A DNA stretch of 28,907 nt from Francisellaceae bacterium UBA6186 (GCA_002422785.1 DITK01000056.1:1-28907), one strand, 5' to 3'. Positions 1 through 7,818 are shown, counted from the first letter of the stretch. The notes: generated from the sequence alone by a model not told the origin. A program made the numbers and translations.

Positions 1-9
1 TACCCTCAG

Positions 10-357
10 TTATGGAGAAGATACATCAAAAGTTCGTAATACCGCATCTTTAGAGCTATCCCTAAAATTAGCAAAATCTTGATCTATTTGAGACACAACC
101 CAAGAAGCCGGATTTAATATTTTTTTATTTAATATATCGTGATTAATATAATTGACAGGTACTGGCAGACCTAAAAACTTATTGGCTATTTTTCTGTGTA
201 AACGTTCTTGTTGGATATAATAAAAACGATACAGAGCAGTTTTTATATATAAATTATTATTAATATATATAGTACTCAATAAAATTATGCCACATAAAAA
301 TACTATAGCAACACTAAACTGCTTTTTAATAGTATTAGCTATATTAAGATAGAGCAT
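10..357 (-). CDS. Small hypothetical membrane protein
   Basis: I do not recognise this 115-residue protein. It has one hydrophobic stretch at about residues 14-32 (FSVAIVFLCGIILLSTIYI) that could be a transmembrane anchor with a short positive N-terminus, followed by a basic, tyrosine-rich region and a soluble tail of about 60 residues. It starts with ATG inside the last codons of rpsT (14-base overlap, same strand), so it could be translated from the rpsT message. No Shine-Dalgarno sequence precedes the ATG. A reading frame this long without stops is uncommon by chance in DNA this AT-rich, which favours a real gene, but the missing ribosome site leaves doubt. The TAA stop is at 10-12, so the protein is complete. 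Confidence 0.5.
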   Translation of the reverse strand: MLYLNIANTIKKQFSVAIVFLCGIILLSTIYINNNLYIKTALYRFYYIQQERLHRKIANKFLGLPVPVNYINHDILNKKILNPASWVVSQIDQDFANFRDSSKDAVLRTFDVSSP

Positions 358-607
358 TAATTTGTAAACATAACCGACTTTTATGTCTGTTAGCTTTATT
401 TTTATGAATTAGCCCTTTGTGAACCAATTTATCTAATACTGAACTAACCAAACCAAGCTCAGAGTTAGCCAGATCCTTATTTTTTTTATCTATAGCCACA
501 ACTACTCGCTTAAGATGGGTACGCATAGTAGAGCGTTGACTATTATTATGCAAACGTCTTTTAATGTTTTGACGAATTCTTTTTTTTGCTTGGAGTGTAT
601 TTGCCAA
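344..607 (-). CDS. rpsT: 30S ribosomal protein S20
   Basis: S20 is a helical protein that binds 16S rRNA early in assembly of the small subunit. The 87-residue product has the family's length and marks: ANTLQAKKRIRQ at the N-terminus, the basic MRTHLKRVV helix, and HKNKANRHKSRL near the end. It is read from a TTG codon (605-607) with AAGGG seven bases upstream, and no in-frame ATG could replace it. E. coli rpsT also starts with UUG, and that start is tied to its autogenous control, so the rare start looks conserved and may have the same role here. The gene is divergent from murJ, and a promoter with a perfect -35 box lies upstream. The small membrane-protein gene overlaps its 3' end. Confidence 0.97.
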   Translation of the reverse strand: MANTLQAKKRIRQNIKRRLHNNSQRSTMRTHLKRVVVAIDKKNKDLANSELGLVSSVLDKLVHKGLIHKNKANRHKSRLCLQINALS

Positions 608-675
608 TGTAATACCCTTAAAATTTTAAATTACTACAGTAAAATTAATGAATTATAAATAATCGTGAGGTATAA

Positions 676-704
676 TTTTTACATAATTTGCTTAATACTG
701 TCAA
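676..704 (-). promoter_or_regulatory. Probable sigma-70 promoter of rpsT
   Basis: On the minus strand there is a perfect -35 hexamer TTGACA (699-704), a 17-base spacer and a -10-like TAAAAA (676-681, 4 of 6 matches). It lies about 70 bases upstream of the rpsT start codon. The -10 is weak, but a strong promoter is expected for a ribosomal protein gene. Confidence 0.55.
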
Positions 705-750
705 TAACTAAAAGATAGTACCGTACACTGCAACTTGAAAGGTAAATAAC

Positions 751-2340
751 TTGCTAAATTCGGAATCTGCTATAAAAAAACCTCAAGCTTCTTTAACTGG
801 GCATTCGTTAGCATCCGGTTCTGCGACGCTAGTGTCTAGAGTGTCTGGATTTATCAGAGATATAGTAACTGCTAATTTATTTGGGGCAAGCGTAGGTTAC
901 GACGCCTTTATTTTAGCATTTCGGATCCCTAATTTAATGCGTAGATTATTTGCCGAAGGTGCTTTTTCGCAGGCATTCGTACCGGTTTTTGCTGAATATA
1001 GCCAGAAAAAAAATCCAGAAGAGATAAAATCATTCATTAACAAAATAGCAGGCAATTTAACTTTAATATTAATTATAGTGACCGTGTCGGGGATGTTTTT
1101 AGCACCATGGTTAATTAAAATTGCAGCGCCAGGTTTTAGTAAAGTATTTTTAGAAAATCCAGCAAAATTTGCAACTTCTGTCCTTATGCTACAAATTGTT
1201 TTCCCATATATATTATTTATTTCTTTAACCGCCTTAGCTGCTGGAATTTTAAATTGTTATCATAAATTTTTAGTGCCAGCATTTACCCCAGTATTATTAA
1301 ATCTTAGTTTAATAGGTTTTAGTTTGATATTAGCTAAAAAAATAGATCCACCAGAACTAAGTTTAGCTTGGGGGGTTCTGGCGGCTGGTATATTACAATT
1401 AGCTTTTCAATTACCGTTTTTATATAAATTACGTTTATTACCAAAATTAACTATTAATTGGCAAGATCCTGGAGTTAAAAGAATATTATTGCTAATGATT
1501 CCAGCTATTTTAGGTGCGGCCATTAGTCAAATTAATATTTTAATAGATAGTGTTTTCGCATCTTTTTTAACAACTGGTAGTATAACTTGGTTATATTATG
1601 CCGATAGATTAATGGAATTCCCTCTAGGAGTATTTGGGGTATCTTTTGCTACAGTTATTTTACCTCAATTATCTAGAAGTTTCGCAAATAAAAATTATCA
1701 ACAATTTAATATTGTTTTATCATGGGGCATAAAATGTGCTTTGCTGGTTGGGGTTCCTTCTAGTTTAATCTTGTTATTACTAGCACAACCAATTGTCAGT
1801 ACTTTGTTTTTAACTGGTAAATTTACTCATCATGATGTTTTGATGAGCAGCCAAGCCTTAATGGCATATGCTTTATCGGTGTTAGGCATTATGTTAGCTA
1901 AAATTTTTTCTAGCGGATTTTATGCAATCGGAGATTTAAAAACCCCAGTTAAAGTTGGAATATTAGTACTATTATTCAACATTTTTTTAAACACCATATT
2001 TACAAAATATTTACAACATGTTGGTATTGCTTTAGCAACTTCGATAGTATCTATTTTACATGCAGCTACGCTATATTTTTTGTTAATTAAAAAAGGCATA
2101 GTAAATTTACCTGCTACATCTTCTTTTAATCTGGAATTATTATTTGCTATTAGTGCATTAATTATATTTTTATCTTTTTACCCACAGCACATATCTAATA
2201 TGTCTAATTGGTTAGTATGGCCTATTCAATATAAAATTTTTAAACTAACTGAAATAATTTGTTTGTCCGCAATTATATATTGTGGTACTTTATGGATTTG
2301 TGGATTCAGGCTAAAAAATATTTTAGTAGGCGGTTGTTAA
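751..2340 (+). CDS. murJ: Lipid II flippase MurJ (MviN family)
   Basis: MurJ moves lipid II, the peptidoglycan precursor, from the cytoplasmic to the periplasmic face of the inner membrane. The 529-residue protein has the usual length and about 14 hydrophobic segments. Diagnostic features are SRVSGFIRD at 29-37, with arginines in the cavity positions (R30, R36), R58 in AFRIPNLMRR, and the family signature FAEGAFSQAFVPVF at 67-80. The start is TTG at 751, preceded by GAAAGG at 737-742 with eight bases of spacing; there is no suitable upstream ATG, and the first internal ATG would delete conserved sequence. It opens a tight operon: its TAA stop overlaps the ileS ATG by one base. In Legionella and Coxiella I recall ribF after murJ; it is missing here. 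Confidence 0.96.
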   Translation: MLNSESAIKKPQASLTGHSLASGSATLVSRVSGFIRDIVTANLFGASVGYDAFILAFRIPNLMRRLFAEGAFSQAFVPVFAEYSQKKNPEEIKSFINKIAGNLTLILIIVTVSGMFLAPWLIKIAAPGFSKVFLENPAKFATSVLMLQIVFPYILFISLTALAAGILNCYHKFLVPAFTPVLLNLSLIGFSLILAKKIDPPELSLAWGVLAAGILQLAFQLPFLYKLRLLPKLTINWQDPGVKRILLLMIPAILGAAISQINILIDSVFASFLTTGSITWLYYADRLMEFPLGVFGVSFATVILPQLSRSFANKNYQQFNIVLSWGIKCALLVGVPSSLILLLLAQPIVSTLFLTGKFTHHDVLMSSQALMAYALSVLGIMLAKIFSSGFYAIGDLKTPVKVGILVLLFNIFLNTIFTKYLQHVGIALATSIVSILHAATLYFLLIKKGIVNLPATSSFNLELLFAISALIIFLSFYPQHISNMSNWLVWPIQYKIFKLTEIICLSAIIYCGTLWICGFRLKNILVGGC

Positions 2341-5156
2341 TGATTAATAAAAACATAGAAAAAAAACTGTTTGATTATAAACATACTTTAAATTTGCCAA
2401 ATACAAATTTCCCAATGAAAGCCAATTTAGCCAATCAAGAACCAAAAACACTAGAATTTTGGCAAAAAATTGATTTATATAATTTATTACAACAAACACA
2501 TCAAGATAATAAAGTTTTTATTTTACAGGATGGCCCCCCATACGCTAATGGTAATATTCATTTGGGGCACGCTTTTAATAGAATTTTAAAAGATTTTGTA
2601 GTTAAAAGTAAAAGTTTAGATGGTTATAAAGTACCATTTATTCCTGGGTGGGATTGCCATGGACTACCGATAGAAATAAAAGTTGAAAAAGAACTTAATA
2701 AGCAAAGTCATCAAGTAGATCACATTTTATTTATTGCTAAATGTCGCACTTATGCAGCCGGACAAATTGCTAATCAAAAACAGCAATTTATAAGATTAGG
2801 TATTGTTGCAGATTGGCAAAATCCATACGTAACTATGGATGCTAAATTTGAAGCCACAGTTATTCGTACTTTAGCTAAAATTATGGCAAACGGCCATATC
2901 ACTCGTGGCGATCGTCCAGTGCATTGGTGTGTAAATTGCGGTTCGGCTTTAGCAGAAGCCGAAGTTGAATATAAAGACAAACAATCTCCTTCTATTTATG
3001 TGGCATTTGATTGTTTAGATAAAGCTAAAATATTAGATAAGTTTAAATTAAGCTTAAATAGCTTGTTAAAAGATTCTACTATGTCCGTATTAATTTGGAC
3101 CACAACTCCTTGGACAATACCCGCAAACCAAGCAGTGGCAGTTAACCCGTTATTTAGTTATTGCTTGCTACATAGCAAACAATTAAACCAATATTTTATA
3201 TTGGCGGAAAATTTAGTAGCAAGCGTAGTTGCTAATCTAGCAATCGATGATTATAAAATTATCTCTAAATGTCTTGGATCTGAGTTAGAATATATTGCAT
3301 TACAACATCCACTTTATGATCGTATAGTACCGATAGTTTTTGGCGACCACGTAACGCTTGATGCCGGTACTGGTTGTGTGCATATTGCACCAGCCCATGG
3401 TCACGAAGATTATTTAGTTGGTAAAAAATATAATTTACCAATAGAGAATTTTATTAATAATCGTGGTTGTTTTTTAGAACACACCGAATTATTTGCGCAT
3501 TTACATATTAACAAAGCAATCCCAGAAATTATATCGGCATTAAAACAAAGAGCTAAATTATTAGCAAGCAGTGAAATTTTACATAGCTATGCACATTGTT
3601 GGCGACACCAAACACCGCTTATATACATGGCCACCCCACAGTGGTTTATTAGCATGGAAAAAAATAATTTACGGGCTAAAGCATTAAAAGAAGTAGCCAA
3701 TGTAGCTTGGTTTCCTGATTGGGGTCAAAATCGTATGGAAGCAATGTTGCAACCTGGCCGCCCAGATTGGTGTATTTCCCGACAAAGAGTTTGGGGAGTG
3801 CCGATCCCATTTTTTATTCATAAAGAAACCGGAAAATTGCATCCTAATCAATTACATTTAATAGAACAAGTTGCCCAGCAAGTTGAAAAAAATGGTATAG
3901 AAGCCTGGCATAAGTTAGATCCTAAAGATTTGTTAGGCGAACTCGCCGATAATTATCTAAAATCTACTGATGTTTTAGATGTGTGGTTCGAATCGGGCAC
4001 GGTTAGTTGTTGTATAAATGCCACTCATCCAGAAATGAATAATTATGCTGATTTATATTTAGAAGGTTCCGATCAACATCGTGGTTGGTTTCAGTCTTCG
4101 TTATTAATATCAATAGCCGCTAATAATACCTCCCCATTTAAACAAGTTTTAACTCATGGTTTTATCTTAGATGCTTCTGGCAATAAAATGTCTAAATCTA
4201 TAGGTAACGTGGTAGCACCTCAGGATATAATAAACAAATATGGTGCAGACATCTTAAGATTGTGGGTTGCAACTACCGATTATAGTGGAGATCTTAAAAT
4301 TTCTGAAGAAATTCTAAAAAGAGTTAGTGATGGTTATCGTCGGATTAGAAACACCGCTAGATTTTTATTAGCCAATTTGCATGATTTTGATATCAATAAC
4401 AACATGGTCACAATCGACAACATGTTATTATTAGATCGTAAAATGATCGATATTACCATCAAATTACAAGAAGAAATTTTACACTGCTATGCAGAATATA
4501 AATATCATTTGGCATATCAAAAAATTCATAATTTTTGTGTTGAAGAATTAGGCAGCTTTTATTTAGATATTATTAAAGATAGACAATATACTTGTAAAAC
4601 AGACTCTATCCCAAGGAGATCGGCGCAAACAGCTTTGTATCATATATTAGAAGCATTAGTTAAATGGATAGCACCAATATTAAGTTTTACTGCAGAAGAA
4701 ATTTGGCAATATATGCCAGATCGTGATGTACCATCAGTTTTTGTAACTAACTGGTATAATAGTTGGCCAGATTTGTCTAATAATAATTTAATGGATCAAA
4801 AATTTTGGAATATTATTTTATTGGTTAGAAAAGAAGTAAACAAACAAATAGAAATTGCAAGAAACGGAGGTATTATTGGTTCTGGTTTAGAAGCGGAAAT
4901 AACCATAAATTGCGATTTGGAAATTTTTACAGTATTAAAACATTTTGATTTAGAACTTAAATTTTTGTTAATTACTGCTGAAATTAAATTGATTTTAGAT
5001 GAAAATCAAAAATTGTGCGTAATAGTGAATTGTTCTGATAACAAAAAATGTGCTCGTTGTTGGCATCGAGTTGCAAAAATCGATGAGCAATGTTTGTGTG
5101 ATAGATGTAAAATTAATTTAACAACTGTCGATGGTGAAATTAGAATATATGCTTAA
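2340..5156 (+). CDS. ileS: Isoleucyl-tRNA synthetase
   Basis: This enzyme charges tRNA-Ile with isoleucine and edits misactivated valine. The 938-residue product equals the E. coli length when read from ATG 2340, so I reject the longer frame that begins inside murJ. The class I signatures are present: HLGH at 74-77 after DGPPYANGN, the WTTTPWT editing-domain motif, GWDCHGLPIE, WFESG, and KMSKS at 616-620. The C-terminal zinc-binding Cys pairs CARC and CDRC (about 904-923) mark the standard bacterial type with a zinc tail. The start codon overlaps the murJ stop (TAATG), with TAGG nine bases upstream, so translation is probably coupled. The lspA start lies inside its last codons. Confidence 0.98.
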   Translation: MINKNIEKKLFDYKHTLNLPNTNFPMKANLANQEPKTLEFWQKIDLYNLLQQTHQDNKVFILQDGPPYANGNIHLGHAFNRILKDFVVKSKSLDGYKVPFIPGWDCHGLPIEIKVEKELNKQSHQVDHILFIAKCRTYAAGQIANQKQQFIRLGIVADWQNPYVTMDAKFEATVIRTLAKIMANGHITRGDRPVHWCVNCGSALAEAEVEYKDKQSPSIYVAFDCLDKAKILDKFKLSLNSLLKDSTMSVLIWTTTPWTIPANQAVAVNPLFSYCLLHSKQLNQYFILAENLVASVVANLAIDDYKIISKCLGSELEYIALQHPLYDRIVPIVFGDHVTLDAGTGCVHIAPAHGHEDYLVGKKYNLPIENFINNRGCFLEHTELFAHLHINKAIPEIISALKQRAKLLASSEILHSYAHCWRHQTPLIYMATPQWFISMEKNNLRAKALKEVANVAWFPDWGQNRMEAMLQPGRPDWCISRQRVWGVPIPFFIHKETGKLHPNQLHLIEQVAQQVEKNGIEAWHKLDPKDLLGELADNYLKSTDVLDVWFESGTVSCCINATHPEMNNYADLYLEGSDQHRGWFQSSLLISIAANNTSPFKQVLTHGFILDASGNKMSKSIGNVVAPQDIINKYGADILRLWVATTDYSGDLKISEEILKRVSDGYRRIRNTARFLLANLHDFDINNNMVTIDNMLLLDRKMIDITIKLQEEILHCYAEYKYHLAYQKIHNFCVEELGSFYLDIIKDRQYTCKTDSIPRRSAQTALYHILEALVKWIAPILSFTAEEIWQYMPDRDVPSVFVTNWYNSWPDLSNNNLMDQKFWNIILLVRKEVNKQIEIARNGGIIGSGLEAEITINCDLEIFTVLKHFDLELKFLLITAEIKLILDENQKLCVIVNCSDNKKCARCWHRVAKIDEQCLCDRCKINLTTVDGEIRIYA

Positions 5157-5658
5157 AAATATATTATTAGTCATAATAGTAGTTATCCTAGATCAATTAA
5201 GTAAGCTATGGGTTTTGCATAAATTATTACCATACGAAACATTGGAATTATTTGATGCTAAATTCTTTGGTTTAAATTTCTTTTTAACCTATAACACTGG
5301 GGTGGCATTTGGATTGTTTCATAATGCAAGTGGTTGGCAAAATAGTATGTTTTTGTTAATGACCGTAGCTGCTGTATGCATTATGTTATATTTAGTTATT
5401 AGTAATAAAGTATCTGATTATTTAGAAAAATTAGCTTTATTGCTAATCTTAGGTGGTGCAATTGGCAATCTTATAGATAGAATTATACATAAGCATGTTA
5501 TAGATTTTATTGATGTTTATGCCTTGGTGCAAAATCAACACTTCCACTGGTATACCTTTAATATCGCAGATAGTCTAATTTGTATTGGAGTTGGATTGTT
5601 ATTGTTCAAGAATATCTTTAAGGAACACAATGTACTCACAAGAATATCTATCGACTAA
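5149..5658 (+). CDS. lspA: Lipoprotein signal peptidase (signal peptidase II)
   Basis: LspA is an inner-membrane aspartic protease that removes signal peptides from lipid-modified prolipoproteins. From ATG 5149 the product has 169 residues and four hydrophobic segments. Family marks are DQLSK near the N-terminus, NTGVAFGLF, GGAIGNLIDR, and the two catalytic aspartates in VIDF (D119) and NIADS (D141). About six residues (YALVQN) appear inserted between these two motifs compared with the Pseudomonas form. An in-frame ATG at 5131 would add six residues; I prefer 5149 because the protein then begins right before the first membrane helix, overlapping ileS by eight bases (ATGCTTAA). It closes the murJ-ileS-lspA operon. 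Confidence 0.95.
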   Translation: MLKNILLVIIVVILDQLSKLWVLHKLLPYETLELFDAKFFGLNFFLTYNTGVAFGLFHNASGWQNSMFLLMTVAAVCIMLYLVISNKVSDYLEKLALLLILGGAIGNLIDRIIHKHVIDFIDVYALVQNQHFHWYTFNIADSLICIGVGLLLFKNIFKEHNVLTRISID

Positions 5659-5704
5659 AATTAAAGCAAGCATCGACGAAAGTATGGCAGTGTTTTTATT
5701 GTAG
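5630..5704 (+). CDS. Possible short ORF or gene remnant after lspA
   Basis: A 24-codon frame starts at ATG 5630 inside the 3' end of lspA, with a good ribosome site (TAAGGA, 5619-5624, five bases before the ATG). It reads MYSQEYLSTKIKASIDES and stops at TAG 5702-5704. A second frame stays open beyond this point to about 5797 without its own start. A strong ribosome site followed by such a short product suggests the 5' end of a former operon gene that has decayed, or a leader peptide. I recognise no family in it. Confidence 0.25.
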   Translation: MYSQEYLSTKIKASIDESMAVFLL

Positions 5705-5787
5705 GTAACGACCAACAAAGCGCAATTCACTCTGAACCACCAGAGTCCGAACAAAGGCTGTTTGTATCTATTTTGCTAAGCTCCATG

Positions 5788-5806
5788 ATTAGTTAGAATA
5801 ACTAAT
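5788..5806. repeat. Perfect 8-bp inverted repeat in the lspA-cluster gap
   Basis: The arms ATTAGTTA (5788-5795) and TAACTAAT (5799-5806) flank a three-base centre GAA. No T-run follows on either strand, so it is a poor terminator. It could be an operator or a weak hairpin after lspA. The same 8-base arms recur in the glmM promoter region, with a different spacing. Confidence 0.4.
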
Positions 5807-5825
5807 TGTTAAGCTCAGAAAGATC

Positions 5826-5845
5826 ACCTGTACTTTAGTACAATA
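5826..5845. promoter_or_regulatory. Lux-box-like palindrome (candidate LuxR-family operator)
   Basis: The left half is ACCTGTAC and the right half GTACAATA, around a short TTTA centre; the core TGTACT-TT-AGTACA is a 6-bp inverted repeat. Compared by eye with the Vibrio fischeri lux box, 13 of 20 positions match, including the whole ACCTGTA left end and the GTACA of the right half. The outer right end (AGGT in the reference) is not conserved. It is centred 71 bases upstream of the first gene of a cluster that ends with a LuxR-family regulator, about 24 bp upstream of the -35 region. Binding is inferred, not shown. Confidence 0.4.
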
Positions 5846-5859
5846 GTTTTTCAAGATTA

Positions 5860-5887
5860 TTCATTAGAAAATACAATTTTTTATAAT
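5860..5887 (+). promoter_or_regulatory. Candidate promoter of the accessory cluster
   Basis: A perfect -10 box TATAAT (5882-5887) is preceded by a poor -35 TTCATT (5860-5865) with a 16-base spacer. A strong -10 with a weak -35 is typical of activator-dependent promoters, and the lux-box-like site lies just upstream (centre near -58 of the expected transcription start). The ribosome site AGGAG (5896-5900) follows. Confidence 0.45.
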
Positions 5888-5906
5888 AACAATTTAGGAG
5901 TACTAT

Positions 5907-6323
5907 ATGGCATTACCATTATCAGTTAAAAAAAATATTAAAGATTCTGAAGCCAAAAGAGATGAGAATTTGGCAAAAATTAAACAAATTTTTAATACCG
6001 AATTTTCTTTTGAATGCGATATGGACGCTATTTACGAAGCGGCACCAGAATCATTTAAAAATGAAATTGGGAAAGTTATTTATGAACAATACCTTGGTGG
6101 ACTGGCCGAAAACCTATCTAAAAAAATGGCAGATGAAATGTCTAGAGAAGCATTTTTAGAAGCAACACCCTCAAAAAAAATCTCGTTTAAATTAGATAAT
6201 TTAGATTGGGGCCAATATATTAAATCAGTAATTATTGATGGGATTTATTATTTGGTTGCTAGTAAGAAAGATTTTCCTTGCAATTTCAAACAAGCAGGAG
6301 CTGACATAGAAAAAATTCTGTAA
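5907..6323 (+). CDS. Hypothetical protein, A domain alone
   Basis: I recognise no known family in this 138-residue soluble protein. It is predicted alpha-helical and charged, with no signal peptide or membrane segment. It is a clear paralog of the first half of the protein encoded at 6928-7818: both begin MALP, then share RDENLAKIKQIFN, EF-F and IGK followed by a Y-G-LA-NL region. The ATG at 5907 has AGGAG (5896-5900) six bases upstream. Its core EFSFECDMDAIYEAAPES also resembles the core of the B domain next door, so A and B are probably distant copies of one roughly 110-residue fold. It opens the accessory cluster, and the lux-box-like site lies upstream. It and the next gene are in the same reading frame, separated by two stop codons. 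Confidence 0.8.
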   Translation: MALPLSVKKNIKDSEAKRDENLAKIKQIFNTEFSFECDMDAIYEAAPESFKNEIGKVIYEQYLGGLAENLSKKMADEMSREAFLEATPSKKISFKLDNLDWGQYIKSVIIDGIYYLVASKKDFPCNFKQAGADIEKIL

Positions 6324-6345
6324 ATACAGCGATTTTTATTTTTAT

Positions 6346-6378
6346 GGGGTATAAGTTGAAGAATAAAAACAATACCCC
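6346..6378 (+). promoter_or_regulatory. Hairpin between the first A and B genes
   Basis: GGGGTAT (6346-6352) and ATACCCC (6372-6378) form a 7-bp GC-rich stem around a 19-base AT-rich loop, followed by TGTTTTA. It could attenuate transcription, be a processing point, or protect the upstream message. The ribosome site of the next gene (GGAGA, 6392-6396) begins 13 bases after the stem. The T-run is too broken to call a standard terminator. Confidence 0.4.
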
Positions 6379-6401
6379 TGTTTTACTTGTTGGAGAAACA
6401 A

Positions 6402-6914
6402 ATGTTTTATTATATTTTTACGTGCTCTGGTATACCAGCTAATGCAACACTCACTAGGCCAGCTATAGATCCGAATCCACCTGGGCCATTTAGTTTAGAG
6501 ATTCAAGACACTATAAAAAAATATCAACCAAAGGCTGCTGAGCATTTAGACAGGCTTAAAGATATTCTTGGGGTTGAGTTTAGTTTCTCTGTAGATTTCT
6601 CAATTTTACACAAACACCTTCCAAATTCAATTTTCAAAAAGAGAATGGGAGAAGTAATACTTGACCAATATTTAGGTGCATTGGTTAATAATATTATTGA
6701 GTTTTTACAAAAATATCCTGAAAAGAAAATGTCATTCATTTTTAAAACCACCAAAAAAAATATTATATTTAATGCACTAAAAGTTAAAGCAAATAAACCT
6801 ATGGAAGTTGTATTTGAACAAGGCAATATTTGCATAAACTTAGAGCCAACTGAATTTGGCTTTCTTCCAGAAAAAACTGGTAACAATTTAGGTTCATTAT
6901 TGTTTGATAATTGA
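6402..6914 (+). CDS. Hypothetical protein, B domain alone
   Basis: I know no family for this 170-residue protein. From about residue 31 it is a clear paralog of the second half of the 6928-7818 product: both share FSLE followed by IKKYQ-KAA-HLD-LK, LGVEF, a YL-AL--NII segment, and the almost identical tail EFGFLPEKTGNNL. The first 30 residues are unique, hydrophobic then proline-rich (PAIDPNPPGP). The reading frame extends 15 bases upstream to a TTG, but ATG 6402 has GGAGA (6392-6396) at good spacing and is preferred. It resembles the A domain in its EFSFSVD and MGEVILDQYLGAL stretches. It lies 78 bases after the A gene and 13 bases before the fused gene, so it is surely in the same operon. 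Confidence 0.78.
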   Translation: MFYYIFTCSGIPANATLTRPAIDPNPPGPFSLEIQDTIKKYQPKAAEHLDRLKDILGVEFSFSVDFSILHKHLPNSIFKKRMGEVILDQYLGALVNNIIEFLQKYPEKKMSFIFKTTKKNIIFNALKVKANKPMEVVFEQGNICINLEPTEFGFLPEKTGNNLGSLLFDN

Positions 6915-6927
6915 TAGGATGACTTTT

Positions 6928-7818
6928 ATGGCGTTACCGATGCTAGCTAGAAAAAATATTAAAGAATTTGAGCCAAACAGAGATGAAAATTTGGCGAAAA
7001 TTAAACAAATTTTTAATGCCGAATTTACTTTTGAATCTGATATGGAAAACATCTATGAAAATTCTCCAGAGTCATGTAAAAACAGCATCGGGAAGATTAT
7101 GTATGAGAAATATTTTGGATGTCTGGCTGTAAACCTTGCTTTGATTATGGCAGACGAAGCCGTTTTGAAAGCATTTTTAACAGCTGTAACATCAAGAAAA
7201 ATTTTATTTAAAATAGAACATATCGATGGATATAAGCGTACTAAATCAGAAATTATAGATGGTGTGTATTCTCTCACCATCAATAAAGATGAAGGTTATT
7301 TTTCTTTACATACCTATGAAGCAGGATATGACATAACTGAGTTATTTGGTAAAGAAAAAATAAGCCCATGTAATATCATTCTTAAGTTCAGCAAAAATTT
7401 TAGTTTGGAAGTGCAAGGCAATATAAAAAAATACCAACTAAAAGCCGCCCTGCATTTGGATAAACTAAAAAAATTTTTAGGTGTTGAATTTATTTTCCCT
7501 GTAGATGTTGCAAATATTTATAGAGAGCTTCCTGATTCTGTCTTTAAAAACAATATTGGAGAATTAGTGCTTGATAAATACTTGTCGGCATTAATTGCTA
7601 ATATTATTGATTTTTTACAAAAAAATCCATCTCATAGAAATTCTTTCTTATTTAAAGCAGAACAAAAAAAGATTGTTTTTAATATAGTGGGTTATAATAG
7701 TGCCAAGCCAACTGGTGTATTGTTTCAAGATGGTGCTGTTTGCATAAATATAAAGGCTACGGAATTTGGTTTTCTTCCAGAAAAAACTGGCAACAATTTA
7801 AGTTCATTATTTGTTTAA
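6928..7818 (+). CDS. Hypothetical A-B fusion protein
   Basis: This 296-residue protein of unknown function carries both domains found separately in the two genes upstream. Residues about 1-140 match the A protein and about 160-296 match the B protein, joined by an 18-residue linker (FGKEKISPCNIILKFSKN). By eye each half is more than half identical to its partner, and stretches of nucleotide identity remain, including 3' untranslated bases, so the duplication is fairly recent. The start ATG 6928 is chosen because it gives MALP as in the A protein and has AGGA (6916-6919) eight bases upstream; the longer frame from TTG 6904 lacks support. There is no signal peptide or membrane segment. The fusion suggests that A and B proteins act together, perhaps as a complex; that is inference. 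Confidence 0.82.
   Translation: MALPMLARKNIKEFEPNRDENLAKIKQIFNAEFTFESDMENIYENSPESCKNSIGKIMYEKYFGCLAVNLALIMADEAVLKAFLTAVTSRKILFKIEHIDGYKRTKSEIIDGVYSLTINKDEGYFSLHTYEAGYDITELFGKEKISPCNIILKFSKNFSLEVQGNIKKYQLKAALHLDKLKKFLGVEFIFPVDVANIYRELPDSVFKNNIGELVLDKYLSALIANIIDFLQKNPSHRNSFLFKAEQKKIVFNIVGYNSAKPTGVLFQDGAVCINIKATEFGFLPEKTGNNLSSLFV

Noticed and set aside
2259..2339. Longer ileS frame starting inside murJ
   Set aside because: The 938-residue product from ATG 2340 equals the known enzyme length and has a ribosome site; the 27 extra residues are murJ sequence in another phase.
5777..5816. Direct repeat TAAGCTC around the palindrome after lspA
   Set aside because: Seven bases repeated once at 33-base spacing is likely by chance, and no mobile element lies between.
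6320..6442. First A and B genes as one gene broken by a single frameshift
   Set aside because: Reading through in the next phase from 6320 runs to a stop at 6440 and never joins B. The two genes are already in the same phase, so stop codons, not a frameshift, separate them.
6402..6450. Lipoprotein signal (FTCSG) at the start of the B protein
   Set aside because: There is no positively charged start, the hydrophobic stretch is too short and the residues before Cys do not fit a lipobox.
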